Translations under genes and position numbers: made by a program
Shown here: one piece after another, positions 25,231 to 34,900 of the stretch
Position numbering within the stretch: position 1 is the first letter of the stretch
Layout of the letters: each line of letters starts with the position of its first letter
NCBI RefSeq assembly: GCF_036965045.1
Contig: NZ_JBALOV010000029.1
Location: 39,543-103,542, forward strand
Origin: Ferdinandcohnia sp036965045
Lineage (GTDB): Bacteria > Bacillota > Bacilli > Bacillales > Bacillaceae_L
DNA: 64,000 nucleotides
Direction of reading: 5' to 3'
The notes under the pieces: model-generated
The model's database searches: none
What the model was told of the DNA's origin: nothing
Seen by the model: only the letters and a program-made list of their open reading frames with translations

Positions 25231-25250
25231 AAGAGGCATGATAGCCCCTT
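25231..25250 (-). terminator. Terminator after the 169-aa gene
   Basis: AAGGGGC / GCCTCTT stem (one mismatch) followed by a U-run on the minus strand; it overlaps the end of the coding region. Confidence 0.6.
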
Positions 25251-25758
25251 ATTTTATCGTATTATGAAGTTGATGAATGGAATCAATGATATAGTCAATC
25301 ATTTCAAGTAAGTCATCAATATTGTCCTCATGAATTAACCGATGAAAAATAATTTTACTATTGTTTGTAAATTGATTTATTGAACCGTATGGAAACGAGA
25401 TTTCCTGTTGTATTTCTCTGGTGTCTCCCCAGATAGTGGTAAGTTCTCGCTCGATTGTAGGACAAGCATCCAATGAATCCAATTTGAAAACAAAGCCGAT
25501 TTCAAGGAAACAACCCGGTTTTTCGTTGGTATTTCTAAGTTCTGAGACCAGATTATCAAGGTCAATTTTTAAATCTATATAGGCATGGATTTCGTTAATC
25601 GCTTTGTCTTTAAAGCTAATGTGGTAGTGCCTGCCCATTTTTGCCGTATCGATCTGGTCCTTACGATCAATAATCAGGATTTGTCCTTCTAAGTCCAAAT
25701 CATAAAGAGCCCCTTCGACGACAACCTTTAAATTTTCAAATACAGTTGGATCAAACAT
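25249..25758 (-). CDS. Hypothetical protein downstream of fhs (169 aa)
   Basis: A soluble 169-residue protein starting MFDPTVFENLKVVVEGALYDLDLEG. It alternates predicted strands and ends in a helix (DDLLEMIDYIIDSIHQLHNT). I do not recognise the family. It starts 14 bases after the fhs stop behind AAGGTAGG, so it is probably co-transcribed with fhs and read from the same promoter. A role in one-carbon metabolism is only suggested by that placement. Confidence 0.7.
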   Translation of the reverse strand: MFDPTVFENLKVVVEGALYDLDLEGQILIIDRKDQIDTAKMGRHYHISFKDKAINEIHAYIDLKIDLDNLVSELRNTNEKPGCFLEIGFVFKLDSLDACPTIERELTTIWGDTREIQQEISFPYGSINQFTNNSKIIFHRLIHEDNIDDLLEMIDYIIDSIHQLHNTIK

Positions 25759-25772
25759 AATTCTACCTACCT

Positions 25773-27461
25773 TTAAAATAGCCCGACAGCTTTTCCATCT
25801 TCGGTTACATCCATGTTGAGTGCAGCTGGTTTTTTCGGAAGTCCTGGCATGGTCATAACTTCACCTGTTAGTGCAACGATAAAGCCAGCACCAATCGATG
25901 GTCTGAATTCACGGATAGTAATCGTAAAATCAGTTGGTCGTCCTAGTAAGGTTGGATCATCTGAGAGTGAATATTGGGTTTTCGCCATACAGATTGGTAG
26001 ATCCCCCCAGCCAAACTTCTCGAAATCAGCTATTTGCTTTTTCGCCTTTGAAGAAAACTCAACATCCTTAGCGCCGTAAACCGTTCTAGCAATCGTTTTT
26101 ACTTTGTCTTCAATGGAAGCAGATAAATCGTAAATCGGCGAATAATGATTTTTTCCCGTTTCGATGACCTCAAGCAACTTCTCGGCAAGTGCAATTCCAC
26201 CTTCGCCACCCTTTTCCCAAACTTCAGTTAGAGCAACAGGATACGAATGTTCCTTACACCAAGATTCAATTTTCTCTACTTCTTTTTCCGTATCTGTCAC
26301 AAATCGATTAATGGCGACTATAAACGGTAGGCCAAAAGCCTGGACCGTTTCAATATGTTTTTGCAAATTCTGTAATCCTTTGGCTAAAGCATCTACATTT
26401 TCTTCTTTGAGGTTTTCATTTGCCACACCACCATGCATTTTTAACGCTCGGTTTGTCGCAACAATGACAACCGCCTCAGGCTTAATATCGGCATATCTTG
26501 CTTTAATGTCGAGAAATTTCTCAGCACCAAGATCAGCACCAAAACCGCCTTCAGTTAACACATAATCTGCTAATTTCGCCGCCATTTTTGTGGCAATGAC
26601 AGAGTTACAGCCATGAGCAATATTTGCAAATGGTCCACCATGAATCAAGGCGGGAGTGTGTTCAAGTGTTTGAACTAAATTTGGTTTCAGCGCATCTTTT
26701 AACAAAAGGGTTAGTGCCCCTTCTGCACCAAGGTCACTAGCTGTAACCGGTTGTTTATGTATATTATAGGCTACTACAATTTTAGATAATCGTTTCTTCA
26801 AATCCTGGATGTCCGTTGCAAGACAGAAAATCGCCATAATTTCGGATGCAACGGTAATATCAAAGCCGTCCTCACGTGGAACACCTTGGGTCGGACCGCC
26901 AAGCCCAACAATCACATTTCGAAGAGCACGGTCATTTAAATCCACAACTCGCTTCCAAGTGACACGCCTCACATCAATTTGTAGCTCATTTCCTTGATGA
27001 ATATGGTTATCAATCAAGGCAGACAATGTATTATTCGCTGTCGTAATCGCATGAAAATCACCGGTAAAATGCAAATTAATTTCTTCCATTGGGATGACCT
27101 GTGAATACCCACCACCAGTTGCTCCGCCTTTAATTCCCATTGTTGGACCAAGAGAAGGTTCTCTCATCGCAATCATCGCATTTTTTCCAAGCTTGGCAAG
27201 GCCTTGCCCCAATCCAACCGTAACTGTTGACTTTCCTTCACCGGCTGGCGTTGGATTAATGGATGTTACAAGAATGACTTTGCCATCCTTTTTCTTTTCA
27301 AGGCGCTTCATCACATCTAATGAAATTTTTGCTTTGTAATGACCATAGGGTTCGACTTCATCATCAAGTAAATCAAGTTTCTGGACTATCTCCTTGATTG
27401 GTTTTATTTTAGCCTCTTGAGCAATTTCAATATCGGATTTGTACTTCTTAGGTAATTCCAT
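25773..27461 (-). CDS. fhs: Formate-tetrahydrofolate ligase
   Basis: About 562 residues. It makes 10-formyl-THF from formate, ATP and THF. The P-loop is PTPAGEGKSTVTVGLGQGL; also present are GIKGGATGGGYSQV, LTGDFHAITTANN-like (FTGDFHAITTANN), GGPFANIAHGCNS and EGGFGADLGAEKF. Length is normal for the family. The start at 27459-27461 (MELPKKYKSD) is eight bases after GGGGG; the ATG two codons earlier is too close. With thyA and dfrA it supplies the folate one-carbon pool in this window. Confidence 0.95.
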   Translation of the reverse strand: MELPKKYKSDIEIAQEAKIKPIKEIVQKLDLLDDEVEPYGHYKAKISLDVMKRLEKKKDGKVILVTSINPTPAGEGKSTVTVGLGQGLAKLGKNAMIAMREPSLGPTMGIKGGATGGGYSQVIPMEEINLHFTGDFHAITTANNTLSALIDNHIHQGNELQIDVRRVTWKRVVDLNDRALRNVIVGLGGPTQGVPREDGFDITVASEIMAIFCLATDIQDLKKRLSKIVVAYNIHKQPVTASDLGAEGALTLLLKDALKPNLVQTLEHTPALIHGGPFANIAHGCNSVIATKMAAKLADYVLTEGGFGADLGAEKFLDIKARYADIKPEAVVIVATNRALKMHGGVANENLKEENVDALAKGLQNLQKHIETVQAFGLPFIVAINRFVTDTEKEVEKIESWCKEHSYPVALTEVWEKGGEGGIALAEKLLEVIETGKNHYSPIYDLSASIEDKVKTIARTVYGAKDVEFSSKAKKQIADFEKFGWGDLPICMAKTQYSLSDDPTLLGRPTDFTITIREFRPSIGAGFIVALTGEVMTMPGLPKKPAALNMDVTEDGKAVGLF

Positions 27462-27644
27462 GCACATGACCCCCTAAAATCTATTCGTCATATTGTTCCT
27501 AATCATTTCTATCTTACATTATTCAGTACAAAAGTTGAAAGATAAACCTCAATTTTATAGAGTTTCCTTTACCACTAAAAACGAGTAAAGATTTTTTAAT
27601 TGATATTCATATATGAATTGTTGTAAAATTTCAATTATAATAGA

Positions 27645-27763
27645 AAAGCGCAAGCGACTTGATCAGCCCCGAAAAGCATAAGAAAAGCCGGCGAGAAGGA
27701 TGCCTTTTATCCTTTTTGACGGATTGGCTTATGACCTCGAGGGGCTAGTCGCTGGAGCTAGAC
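27645..27763 (+). repeat. Interspersed repeat, copy B (upstream of metA)
   Basis: About 119 bases matching the reverse complement of 1924-2040 over their whole length, with roughly three quarters of positions shared by eye. It ends ~30 bases before the metA start, in the same orientation relative to the gene as copy A to sco. Both copies are open in the same frame, giving similar peptides (FDGLAYDLEG here, LDRLACDLEG in copy A). The rest of the 331-base gap upstream of metA shows no S-box, T-box or small gene. Confidence 0.8.
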
Positions 27764-27792
27764 ATTATACAAGAAGTAGGGGGATGATACGA

Positions 27793-28698
27793 TTGCCGAT
27801 TAATATACCTCATGACTTACCAGCGAAGGAAGTGTTGGAATCAGAAAATATATTTGTGATGGATGAGGACCGTGCCTATAGTCAGGACATTCGTCCACTT
27901 AATATAGTAATCTTAAATATTATGCCTGAAAAAGAACGTACAGAAACTCAGCTCCTTAGACTTCTAGGAAATTCCCCATTGCAGCTGAATATTACGCTTT
28001 TATTCCCAGAAACGCATGTTGCAAAAAACACAGGAAAAAATCATCTTGAAAAGTTTTACACTACATTTTCTAAGATTAAGCACAGAAAGTTCGATGGAAT
28101 GATCATCACAGGGGCACCTATTGAGCACCTTTCTTTCGAGGATGTGAATTATTGGGATGAACTCAAAGAAATCATGGAGTGGACGAAAACAAATGTAACT
28201 TCGACCTTACATATTTGCTGGGGCGCACAAGCAGGACTCTTTTACCATTATGGAGTCAAAAAGTATCCTCTCCCTGAAAAATGTACAGGCGTGTTTCACC
28301 ATCGCGTTGTAAATAAGGATATGAAACTTGTTCGAGGCTTTGATGATTTCTATTTTGTACCGCATTCCAGATTTACGGAGGTAACACTCGATGAAATTGA
28401 AAATACGGAAGGTTTAACATTGTTATCCGTTTCCGATGAGGCGGGTGTGTGTCTAGTTTCCTCAAATGATGGAAAACATATTTTCCTAACAGGACACCCT
28501 GAATATGATGTCAATACATTAAAAGAGGAATTTGAACGTGATCTTGCAAAAGGAAAGAGGATTATCCCTGTTAATTATTTTCCTAATAATGACCCAGCTA
28601 ATCCACCAGTACACAGCTGGAGATCGCATTCATATTTGCTGTTTGCAAACTGGCTCAATTATTATGTGTATCAAGAAACACCGTATGACTGGGAATAG
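27793..28698 (+). CDS. metA: Homoserine O-acetyltransferase (MetA type)
   Basis: A 301-residue enzyme acylating homoserine in methionine synthesis. The catalytic Cys is in HICWGAQAGL, the His and Glu in GHPEYD, and the C-terminal NYYVYQETPYDW is typical. Residue 111 is Glu (GAPIEHL), the residue linked to acetyl-CoA rather than succinyl-CoA use in B. cereus MetA, so O-acetylhomoserine is the likely product. The start is TTG (MPINIPHDLPA) nine bases after AGGGGG, giving the same length as the B. subtilis protein. The frame is open upstream into repeat copy B, which is not part of the protein. Confidence 0.94.
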   Translation: MPINIPHDLPAKEVLESENIFVMDEDRAYSQDIRPLNIVILNIMPEKERTETQLLRLLGNSPLQLNITLLFPETHVAKNTGKNHLEKFYTTFSKIKHRKFDGMIITGAPIEHLSFEDVNYWDELKEIMEWTKTNVTSTLHICWGAQAGLFYHYGVKKYPLPEKCTGVFHHRVVNKDMKLVRGFDDFYFVPHSRFTEVTLDEIENTEGLTLLSVSDEAGVCLVSSNDGKHIFLTGHPEYDVNTLKEEFERDLAKGKRIIPVNYFPNNDPANPPVHSWRSHSYLLFANWLNYYVYQETPYDWE

Positions 28699-28703
28699 AC
28701 AAA

Positions 28704-28738
28704 AGGTATCTCGCAACCGAGATACCTCTTTTTATTTC
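28704..28738. terminator. Terminator after metA
   Basis: Perfect AGGTATCTCG / CGAGATACCT stem with a 4-base loop, followed by a T-rich tail. Confidence 0.9.
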
Positions 28739-29415
28739 TCTTTTCTTAACATAAAAACCCACATAAAGGATAATGCCTGTTTTAGCTCCCTTGGCAGCCC
28801 CTTTGTCCATTCTTTGTTTACAGCATCTTTATATACTGGTTGACCATCTTCTACCGTCCAGCCATTTTCTGAAACCAGTTGTTCAAATTCCCATGGCATC
28901 ATCGTGTTTTGGATGACTTTTTTACCATATAGTCGTGGATACGCATTTTGCCTAGGACCTGCTGTAGGTCCCAATAATCCTGCACAAAAAATACCACCTG
29001 GTTTTGTCACTCTCTTAATTTCATTAATTGCCTTCAAGGGCACCTCTGTCCACTCAATCGAGTTGATAGCCATTACGCCTGAAAAGGTGTCATTTTCAAA
29101 AGGGAGAGCAGTCAAATCACCTTGTCTAAATGATAAGCCACAAGATCGGCTTCGTTTATTTGCTTTTTCAATCATATCAGCAGAAATATCAACACCTACC
29201 ACCTGAAAGCCATGCTCTGCAAGTAAAAATGACCCATATCCATCACCACAGCCTGCATCTAAAATAAATGCGTCGTTCTCTAGGTATTGTGAAAAAAACG
29301 GAATAATCGTTGACCTGCTCCCTGAATTCCACATTGCTTGGCTTTGCTTGCTCCAAAAATCTGCACGACCATTCCATTGTTTTTCCGCTTCTTCATGCCA
29401 TTTGAAATCAGTCAT
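28732..29415 (-). CDS. Class I SAM-dependent methyltransferase
   Basis: About 227 residues of the Methyltransf_11/UbiE-like type. Motif I is ILDAGCGDGYGSFLLAE, then VVGVDIS and a post-motif block (GVMAINSIEWTEVPLKAINEIKRVTKPGG). The substrate is unknown. The start at 29413-29415 follows GGAGAGGGTG; an in-frame TTG six codons upstream overlaps that SD. It is downstream of, and co-oriented with, the SDR and TetR genes, though a hairpin with a U-run separates it from the SDR gene. Confidence 0.85.
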   Translation of the reverse strand: MTDFKWHEEAEKQWNGRADFWSKQSQAMWNSGSRSTIIPFFSQYLENDAFILDAGCGDGYGSFLLAEHGFQVVGVDISADMIEKANKRSRSCGLSFRQGDLTALPFENDTFSGVMAINSIEWTEVPLKAINEIKRVTKPGGIFCAGLLGPTAGPRQNAYPRLYGKKVIQNTMMPWEFEQLVSENGWTVEDGQPVYKDAVNKEWTKGLPRELKQALSFMWVFMLRKEK

Positions 29416-29461
29416 CCTGTTCACCCTCTCCAATATCTACCAAATATTATAACAATAAAAA

Positions 29462-29485
29462 ACAATGAGACACCAGCCTCATTGT
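29462..29485 (-). terminator. Terminator between the SDR and methyltransferase genes
   Basis: ACAATGAG / CTCATTGT stem followed by a U-rich tract on the minus strand. Confidence 0.75.
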
Positions 29486-29487
29486 GA

Positions 29488-30549
29488 TTACGTAATATGA
29501 ATTTTTTTATCTGGGTCATTACGATGTTGTTTATAATACGTCACGATATTGCCGACATAGTCTTTGAAATCAGGACAGCTTAATCCTCCCTTTTCGAGCG
29601 CTTTTTTCGCATCCCTTGCATCATATTGCGAGGGACAACGAAAATATTCAACCGCCTCCTTCTCTACCCCTAAGAATTTCCTCACAAAAGAAAGAGAAAG
29701 CCCTAGCTCCACCAGTTTAGGAGAAATCGTCCAAGTTGGCTTTTTGCCAAGTAATTCCTCACAGATCATCCGATATAAATCCCGTGCTTGATGTGGATTT
29801 GGATCTGTAAGATGAAAGGTTTTCCTTTTTGCGTCATCTGCCCCTGATAAATAAACCGTAGCATGAATCAGATAATCATACGGAACAACATTAAATAACA
29901 CATCCCCCTTTCCTAGGTAAGGAATAGGCAAATACCGGATCCTGTCTAATATCCTCATAATAAAATAGGGTCCATCAAATTTCGAGGTCTCACCAGATTT
30001 AGAGTTTCCTACAGTAATGCCCGGTCGGATAATGGTATAGGGAATGTCCCTTAGCTCCTGAACAAGTACCTCTGCCTTATATTTTGTTTCTTCATAATGA
30101 TTTTTAAATTGCTGACCCATCTGAAGTTCCGTTTCCTTAATTAGACCCGTACGGTTTCCTGATACATATGCAGTGCTGAAGTACACATATCTTTCCAGGT
30201 TCGGAAGCGTTTGTACGAACTGATTGATATTCTTTGTTCCCTCGACATTTACTTTTTCTGCAATCGGTTGTGGGACCGCCAAATCATATATAGCTGCTAG
30301 ATGAAAGACATGAGTTATTTTTTCACGAAGCATATGGCTATTATCCTTTGAAAAACCTAGTGATTCCTCGGTGATGTCCCCTATTTGCACTTCAACATGG
30401 TTTAAACCTTTGATTCTGTCATTTGCTAATTCAACTTGACTTGGAAGAACCAATAATACAAAACGGGCATCTTCGTATTTTTGTAACAATGCATGTAATA
30501 GTCTGGATGCTAAAAAGCCTGGAAACCCAGTCAATAAAAAATGCTTCAT
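29488..30549 (-). CDS. Extended SDR / thioester-reductase-like protein
   Basis: A 353-residue NAD(P)-binding protein. The N-terminal Rossmann motif is LLTGFPGFLASRLL, and the catalytic Tyr-Lys is YEETKYKAE with the preceding Ser/Thr in YVYFSTAYVSG. The sequence resembles the NAD_binding_4 (male sterility/thioester reductase) branch of extended SDRs, which reduce acyl-thioesters or act on sterol- and lipid-like alcohols. AAGGAGTG precedes the ATG. It probably forms a transcription unit with the TetR gene upstream, suggesting a ligand-controlled lipid or xenobiotic function. Confidence 0.85.
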   Translation of the reverse strand: MKHFLLTGFPGFLASRLLHALLQKYEDARFVLLVLPSQVELANDRIKGLNHVEVQIGDITEESLGFSKDNSHMLREKITHVFHLAAIYDLAVPQPIAEKVNVEGTKNINQFVQTLPNLERYVYFSTAYVSGNRTGLIKETELQMGQQFKNHYEETKYKAEVLVQELRDIPYTIIRPGITVGNSKSGETSKFDGPYFIMRILDRIRYLPIPYLGKGDVLFNVVPYDYLIHATVYLSGADDAKRKTFHLTDPNPHQARDLYRMICEELLGKKPTWTISPKLVELGLSLSFVRKFLGVEKEAVEYFRCPSQYDARDAKKALEKGGLSCPDFKDYVGNIVTYYKQHRNDPDKKIHIT

Positions 30550-30590
30550 ACTTTCACTCCTTTCAAAATAAAGCTAGGGACAAAACTGCC

Positions 30591-30683
30591 TTACAGATAT
30601 TCTTTTAAATTATACTCTCGTAAAAGCGCCTCAAGTTTAATAGCTTTGCCAATATCACCTTTTGAGTACGAACTCGTATCCAT
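30591..30683 (-). CDS. Possible 30-aa ORF between tetR and the SDR gene
   Basis: MDTSSYSKGDIGKAIKLEAL, ending LREYNLKEYL: a mostly helical, charged peptide. No good ribosome site is visible, so it may be a chance frame or a decayed gene. It is mentioned because it fills the gap between two co-oriented genes. Confidence 0.25.
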   Translation of the reverse strand: MDTSSYSKGDIGKAIKLEALLREYNLKEYL

Positions 30684-30696
30684 TATGCAAAAAAAC

Positions 30697-31320
30697 TTAT
30701 TCCTGCATCCCAAGGTTTACGAATGCAGAAATCACAATGCGGTTAAGTAAACGAGAAATTTCTTCAAAATGGAGGTCTTCTTCTTTCGTATCAAAAAAGA
30801 ACTGCATAATGACTTCATTGATTGCACCGACCATCGCCTGAGCTACAATTTTCACCTCATTTTGTGTAACAGTGATTGGAAGCTCTGTTTCAACAGTTTG
30901 CAGGATGATGTTCGCGAACACCTGGTGTGACCGCTTCCTCACTAATTCAACATTACGAGACACCCCAACTGATTCAACTAATAAAATTTGGGCAACATGT
31001 TTATTTTCAAAGCAGACTTGAATATAACGATTAATCCCTGCAAATGCCTTGTATGACATTCTTTCTTCCTGTATAATCGCGAGTCTTACCTCCTCGGCCA
31101 TTTCATCGCCTAACTGTTCAAACAAGGCTACCATCAGTTCCTCTTTACTTTTAAAATGCTGATAATAGGTTGTTTTCGAAACCCTTGCCATCTCCACAAT
31201 TTCAAGCACAGATGTCTTTTGGTATCCCGCTTCAGTAAAAAGCTTTAGTCCTGCAAATAATAGTTTTTCTCTTGCCTCAATTGGCATTTCTGTAACAAAT
31301 AACAAATTTGATCCATCCAT
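30697..31320 (-). CDS. TetR family transcriptional regulator
   Basis: About 196-207 residues. The N-terminal helix-turn-helix is LFTEAGYQKTSVLEIVEMARVSKTTYYQHFKSKEEL, typical of TetR/AcrR. The ligand-binding half is variable and hydrophobic. The start is uncertain: ATG 31318-31320 or the Met 11 codons later (MPIEAREKL); neither has a clear ribosome site. It is upstream of the SDR gene in the same direction and probably represses its own transcript. Confidence 0.85.
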   Translation of the reverse strand: MDGSNLLFVTEMPIEAREKLLFAGLKLFTEAGYQKTSVLEIVEMARVSKTTYYQHFKSKEELMVALFEQLGDEMAEEVRLAIIQEERMSYKAFAGINRYIQVCFENKHVAQILLVESVGVSRNVELVRKRSHQVFANIILQTVETELPITVTQNEVKIVAQAMVGAINEVIMQFFFDTKEEDLHFEEISRLLNRIVISAFVNLGMQE

Positions 31321-31324
31321 TCAT

Positions 31325-31334
31325 GTACGTGTAC
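31325..31334. promoter_or_regulatory. Possible TetR autoregulatory operator
   Basis: GTACGTGTAC (two GTAC palindromes two bases apart) sits within TGTACGTGTACGTA immediately before the tetR start. Position fits autorepression; the assignment is an inference. Confidence 0.3.
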
Positions 31335-31467
31335 GTATCAGTATTTCTTCTTTCAATTATACAATTTGATAAAATATGATTCAAATCATTTTTTAGAAAA
31401 CTCAATCATTGGTACAATAACCATATTTTCATTTTCGAATCTCCCACTTTATAGTATTTAAAAAATA

Positions 31468-31505
31468 GCCTTAAGAAGACCAACAAAGATTGATCTTCTA
31501 AGGCC
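31468..31505 (-). terminator. Terminator of the toroid-VWA / toxin / immunity operon
   Basis: GCCTTAGAAGATC / GGTCTTCTTAAGGC stem followed by a U-run on the minus strand, 43 bases after the last gene. Confidence 0.8.
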
Positions 31506-31548
31506 AATACAAGCTTATTCCTCGATAAGGATCAAGTAAATAGTTTTG

Positions 31549-31950
31549 CTAAAATCCCCACCTAGGACTCTTATGTTGCCAGATTTTATCTAACTCTTCT
31601 ACTTTCACAACCTTCTCCCAAACCCCAGGTTCTATAAATGAAAATTGGTTGTTTTTACAAAAGTCTTGATCTCCGTGAAAAATAACGATTTCTCCAGCTT
31701 CGTTTATTCTTGCTACGCCAACTTCCTTCCCTTTATAAATGGCTTTGGTTGTTAAGTTGTAACCATCGTCTGCTTCGTGTAGGTCGATGTTTTTTAAGAA
31801 GATAGAATCATTATTATCATATTTTGTAAATCCTTTTTTTAAATCCTCTTGATTATGGGAAACTAATACAAGCTTATCGATTTGATAATCAAAATATGCT
31901 TGATACTCTATTCCTTTGTATAATGCATAATCTCCATCTTTTTCTTTCAT
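31549..31950 (-). CDS. Candidate immunity protein (133 aa)
   Basis: A soluble, acidic 133-residue protein (MKEKDGDYALYKGIEYQAYF... ending WQHKSPRWGF) with an alternating strand pattern and no signal peptide. CGGAGG lies five bases before the ATG, which is 13 bases after the stop of the 1379-aa secreted protein, so expression is tied to it. A small cytoplasmic protein directly after a secreted protein with a toxin-like tail is the usual arrangement of a polymorphic toxin and its immunity protein. I do not recognise a named immunity family. The role is inferred from context. Confidence 0.65.
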   Translation of the reverse strand: MKEKDGDYALYKGIEYQAYFDYQIDKLVLVSHNQEDLKKGFTKYDNNDSIFLKNIDLHEADDGYNLTTKAIYKGKEVGVARINEAGEIVIFHGDQDFCKNNQFSFIEPGVWEKVVKVEELDKIWQHKSPRWGF

Positions 31951-31963
31951 ACTTACCTCCGTA

Positions 31964-34900
31964 TCAGTATGCTTTTACCCATTTTAATTCGGCACGATTA
32001 AACACGGCAATTAATATTTTGTGGCCAGTTCGAGTAAATTCGTACATTTCTGCTCCATTTGGTGGAATGTCAACTTGGCTTCCGTCCGCGTACTTAAATT
32101 CTACAATTCTATGATTATCACTGAGCGTAATCCCATTTCCTGTAAATGGACGATCAGACTTATGAATTTCTATTTTATTCATGTCTGCTGAGTCTATGTC
32201 ATTTAGGATTCTTTCAGCTCTAGTTACATCAGCTGAGGTATTTCCTCCTAATGGAATCTTGATAATATCTGTATGATCAGCTGGATATCGGATTATACCA
32301 ACAGAGTAATCACTATAGGTAAATGCTTTTTCTCCATTATCTCCTACTCGATAGTGCAAGGCTAGACCGTCTACAATTTCTTCAGGAGTATTTAAGTGAT
32401 TTACATCCTGTGCCCTCGCAACAAAACCACGGATTTTGTATTTACCGTTGATGTAATTGTCAAATGAACTTGGTGTTATTACCTTTTGCATAATTGTAGA
32501 AGGTGTTGGAAAATCAACATCCAAACGTAATTTGAAAAGGGTATCAATTTCAGCATCTGTTAGCCTACTAATAGTTGTTCTACTAAGCCTGTTATAATCC
32601 CCTATTGAGATATTGTGTTTACTCAACAAGGAACTTAAATTTTCTTGATAGGAGGGTCCAAAATTACCTGAACGGTGTACACCTGCCTCCAAAGCCTCAA
32701 CGAAATGATCAATTTGACTAGGATTGTTTAATCTTAATCGATTGAATTCAGAAGGTGATACATTTTTATCGACAAGCATCTTAACGTGATCAGGAGTAAA
32801 TCCTTTATCCTGAATAAAACGTTTTACCCAAGTTGCTTCTGTACGACTGGTAATACCATAGATACTATAATCGCTCGGATCAATATTGCGATTAGCAAAG
32901 AAGAGTATATCATCTAACTTAAATCCATCACCCATCAAGCGTGTTAGCTGGGCTTCGTCATACCCTTTGTTCACAAGATCTAATAGTGAGTTTAGACCTT
33001 GATTATCTAAATGTGATGCATGATTGATAAAGTCTTTACTTATACCTGCCTCATCTAGTTGTTTCAGTAAATTCTCTGTAACGTGTAGATTTTTAGAGCC
33101 GTTATTTTTAATAAAATTGTAAATAAAATCATCTGAGTATCCGTTTGTTGCTAAGCGTGTTGCGAAACCACCCGCTGCAGCATCTCCAAATCTCTTAATA
33201 TTATCCATTAACGTTGACAGATGACTCAAGAGCCTTGGAAGCTTGCTAAGAGCAAATCCGCCCCCTGCACCAACTAATGACCAGATGGCCTCTGTGATAA
33301 TCGCATCTCCCGCTGACTCATCACCTAACACATAATACTGATAAGACAGGTGAATGAGTGTCGCAATAAAGTACACCGTAATAGCTAAAAGGATAATGCC
33401 GCCAATCACAGCTAATGGTCCACCAGCTAATAAGACCAAGCTAGAATACAGCATTGATAAAGCATCAATGGCAGTAATAAGAGTAGCCAGTTCGACTGGA
33501 ATACCAGTTGAACCACCATTAATTCCTCCAGCAATTCGGTAAGCAGCTGAGCCTGTATCTGGGTCAAGGACTAGATAAGCCGAGCCTTTCCAGTCAAAGT
33601 ATCGAATCTCTTCTTCTGGAATTGTCACGATATTTCCATTTCGGACAGCATTTCGAATATCATTTTTTACAGTTTGGCTAACATTAAGCCTTGGCATAAT
33701 TTCATCCATATTCCCGCTGTTAATCGTGTAAGATAGAATGCCACGAGCATTGGCTTCTTCAAAAATCTTGATCGTCGAAACAGATGGTGTGCCCAATAGT
33801 TGTTCGAAAATACGATGTTCTAATGCAGAGCCCAAGACACCGCCTGCAATCATAAATGGCTGTTTATTCTCTTGATCATTGTTTCTAGAATTGACAGCAA
33901 CCACATTACGATTTACATCGACAAACAGATTGCCTTCTCCCATTTCTACCGGACTCATAAAGAAATATTTCACTTGAGGCTCATAGCCTGTTGTTGTTTC
34001 ACCTAATAAACGAGTCGAATTGACATTGAATTGTTGACCGATGTATTCTTGGGTTAAATCAACTTGAGCAAGATAAGCTTGAACGACACCGTGTAAGAAT
34101 TCACCCATGACCTCATCGGTGTACATATTTGCATGATTACTCGTTTCTTTTAGGGCTGTCATTCGTTCTTCTAAGCTTTGTAACTGGGATTCTGAAACAC
34201 TACCATAATCCAAGCCAGTTGAGTAGAATCCTCCAGCTGTAACCGTATTATTGGCTACTTCTGAACCGATTCTAGGTGCAGAGAGTGTAATATCAAATGA
34301 TTGTCTAAATCCAGCCCCTACTGGTTCTCCCTCGGCAACCACTTCACCATCTATGGTTAAAACAGGAATGAGTTTAATCAGATGAACTGGAGTTTGGAAA
34401 ATCCCTCCATAGGCTTTGATGATTTCACGATCCTCAGTTGTTGCTGGCTGATATGAGAGTGTAATTCTTTTTCCGAATAGTTCTGCTGCACGTTTCGTAT
34501 AGTCAAATTGTGGTGAACCTGTCCAATTTAGTGAAAACGGACTTGCACCTTTGATTTGGAAATTAACTGTTTCAGCAAGACTTTCTGGGATTTGTGAGAA
34601 AACACCATATTCCTCTACTGTTGTATATGGAAGTGATAATGGTATTACACCAAGGTGTTCCTCAGTTACCTTCCAGCCGCCAATGATATCTGTTATGGTT
34701 GAGCTTTCACCCACATTGCCTTCCAAGTAGGACTGTAGCTTTGTGTATTGCGACTCTAATTCTTCCTCTAGTAGATTGGTAGGAATATTCGTCGTTGTCA
34801 GTAAATCAGCTGAACGCTCACTATTATTATGGATTTCATCTAAGATTGATTCGATATCTACGTCAATTTGATCCTCAAGGTTCAGTCCTTCTGCATACTC

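Noticed and set aside
27462..27792. S-box (SAM) riboswitch upstream of metA
   Set aside because: The gap is filled by the interspersed repeat, and I found none of the conserved S-box core segments.
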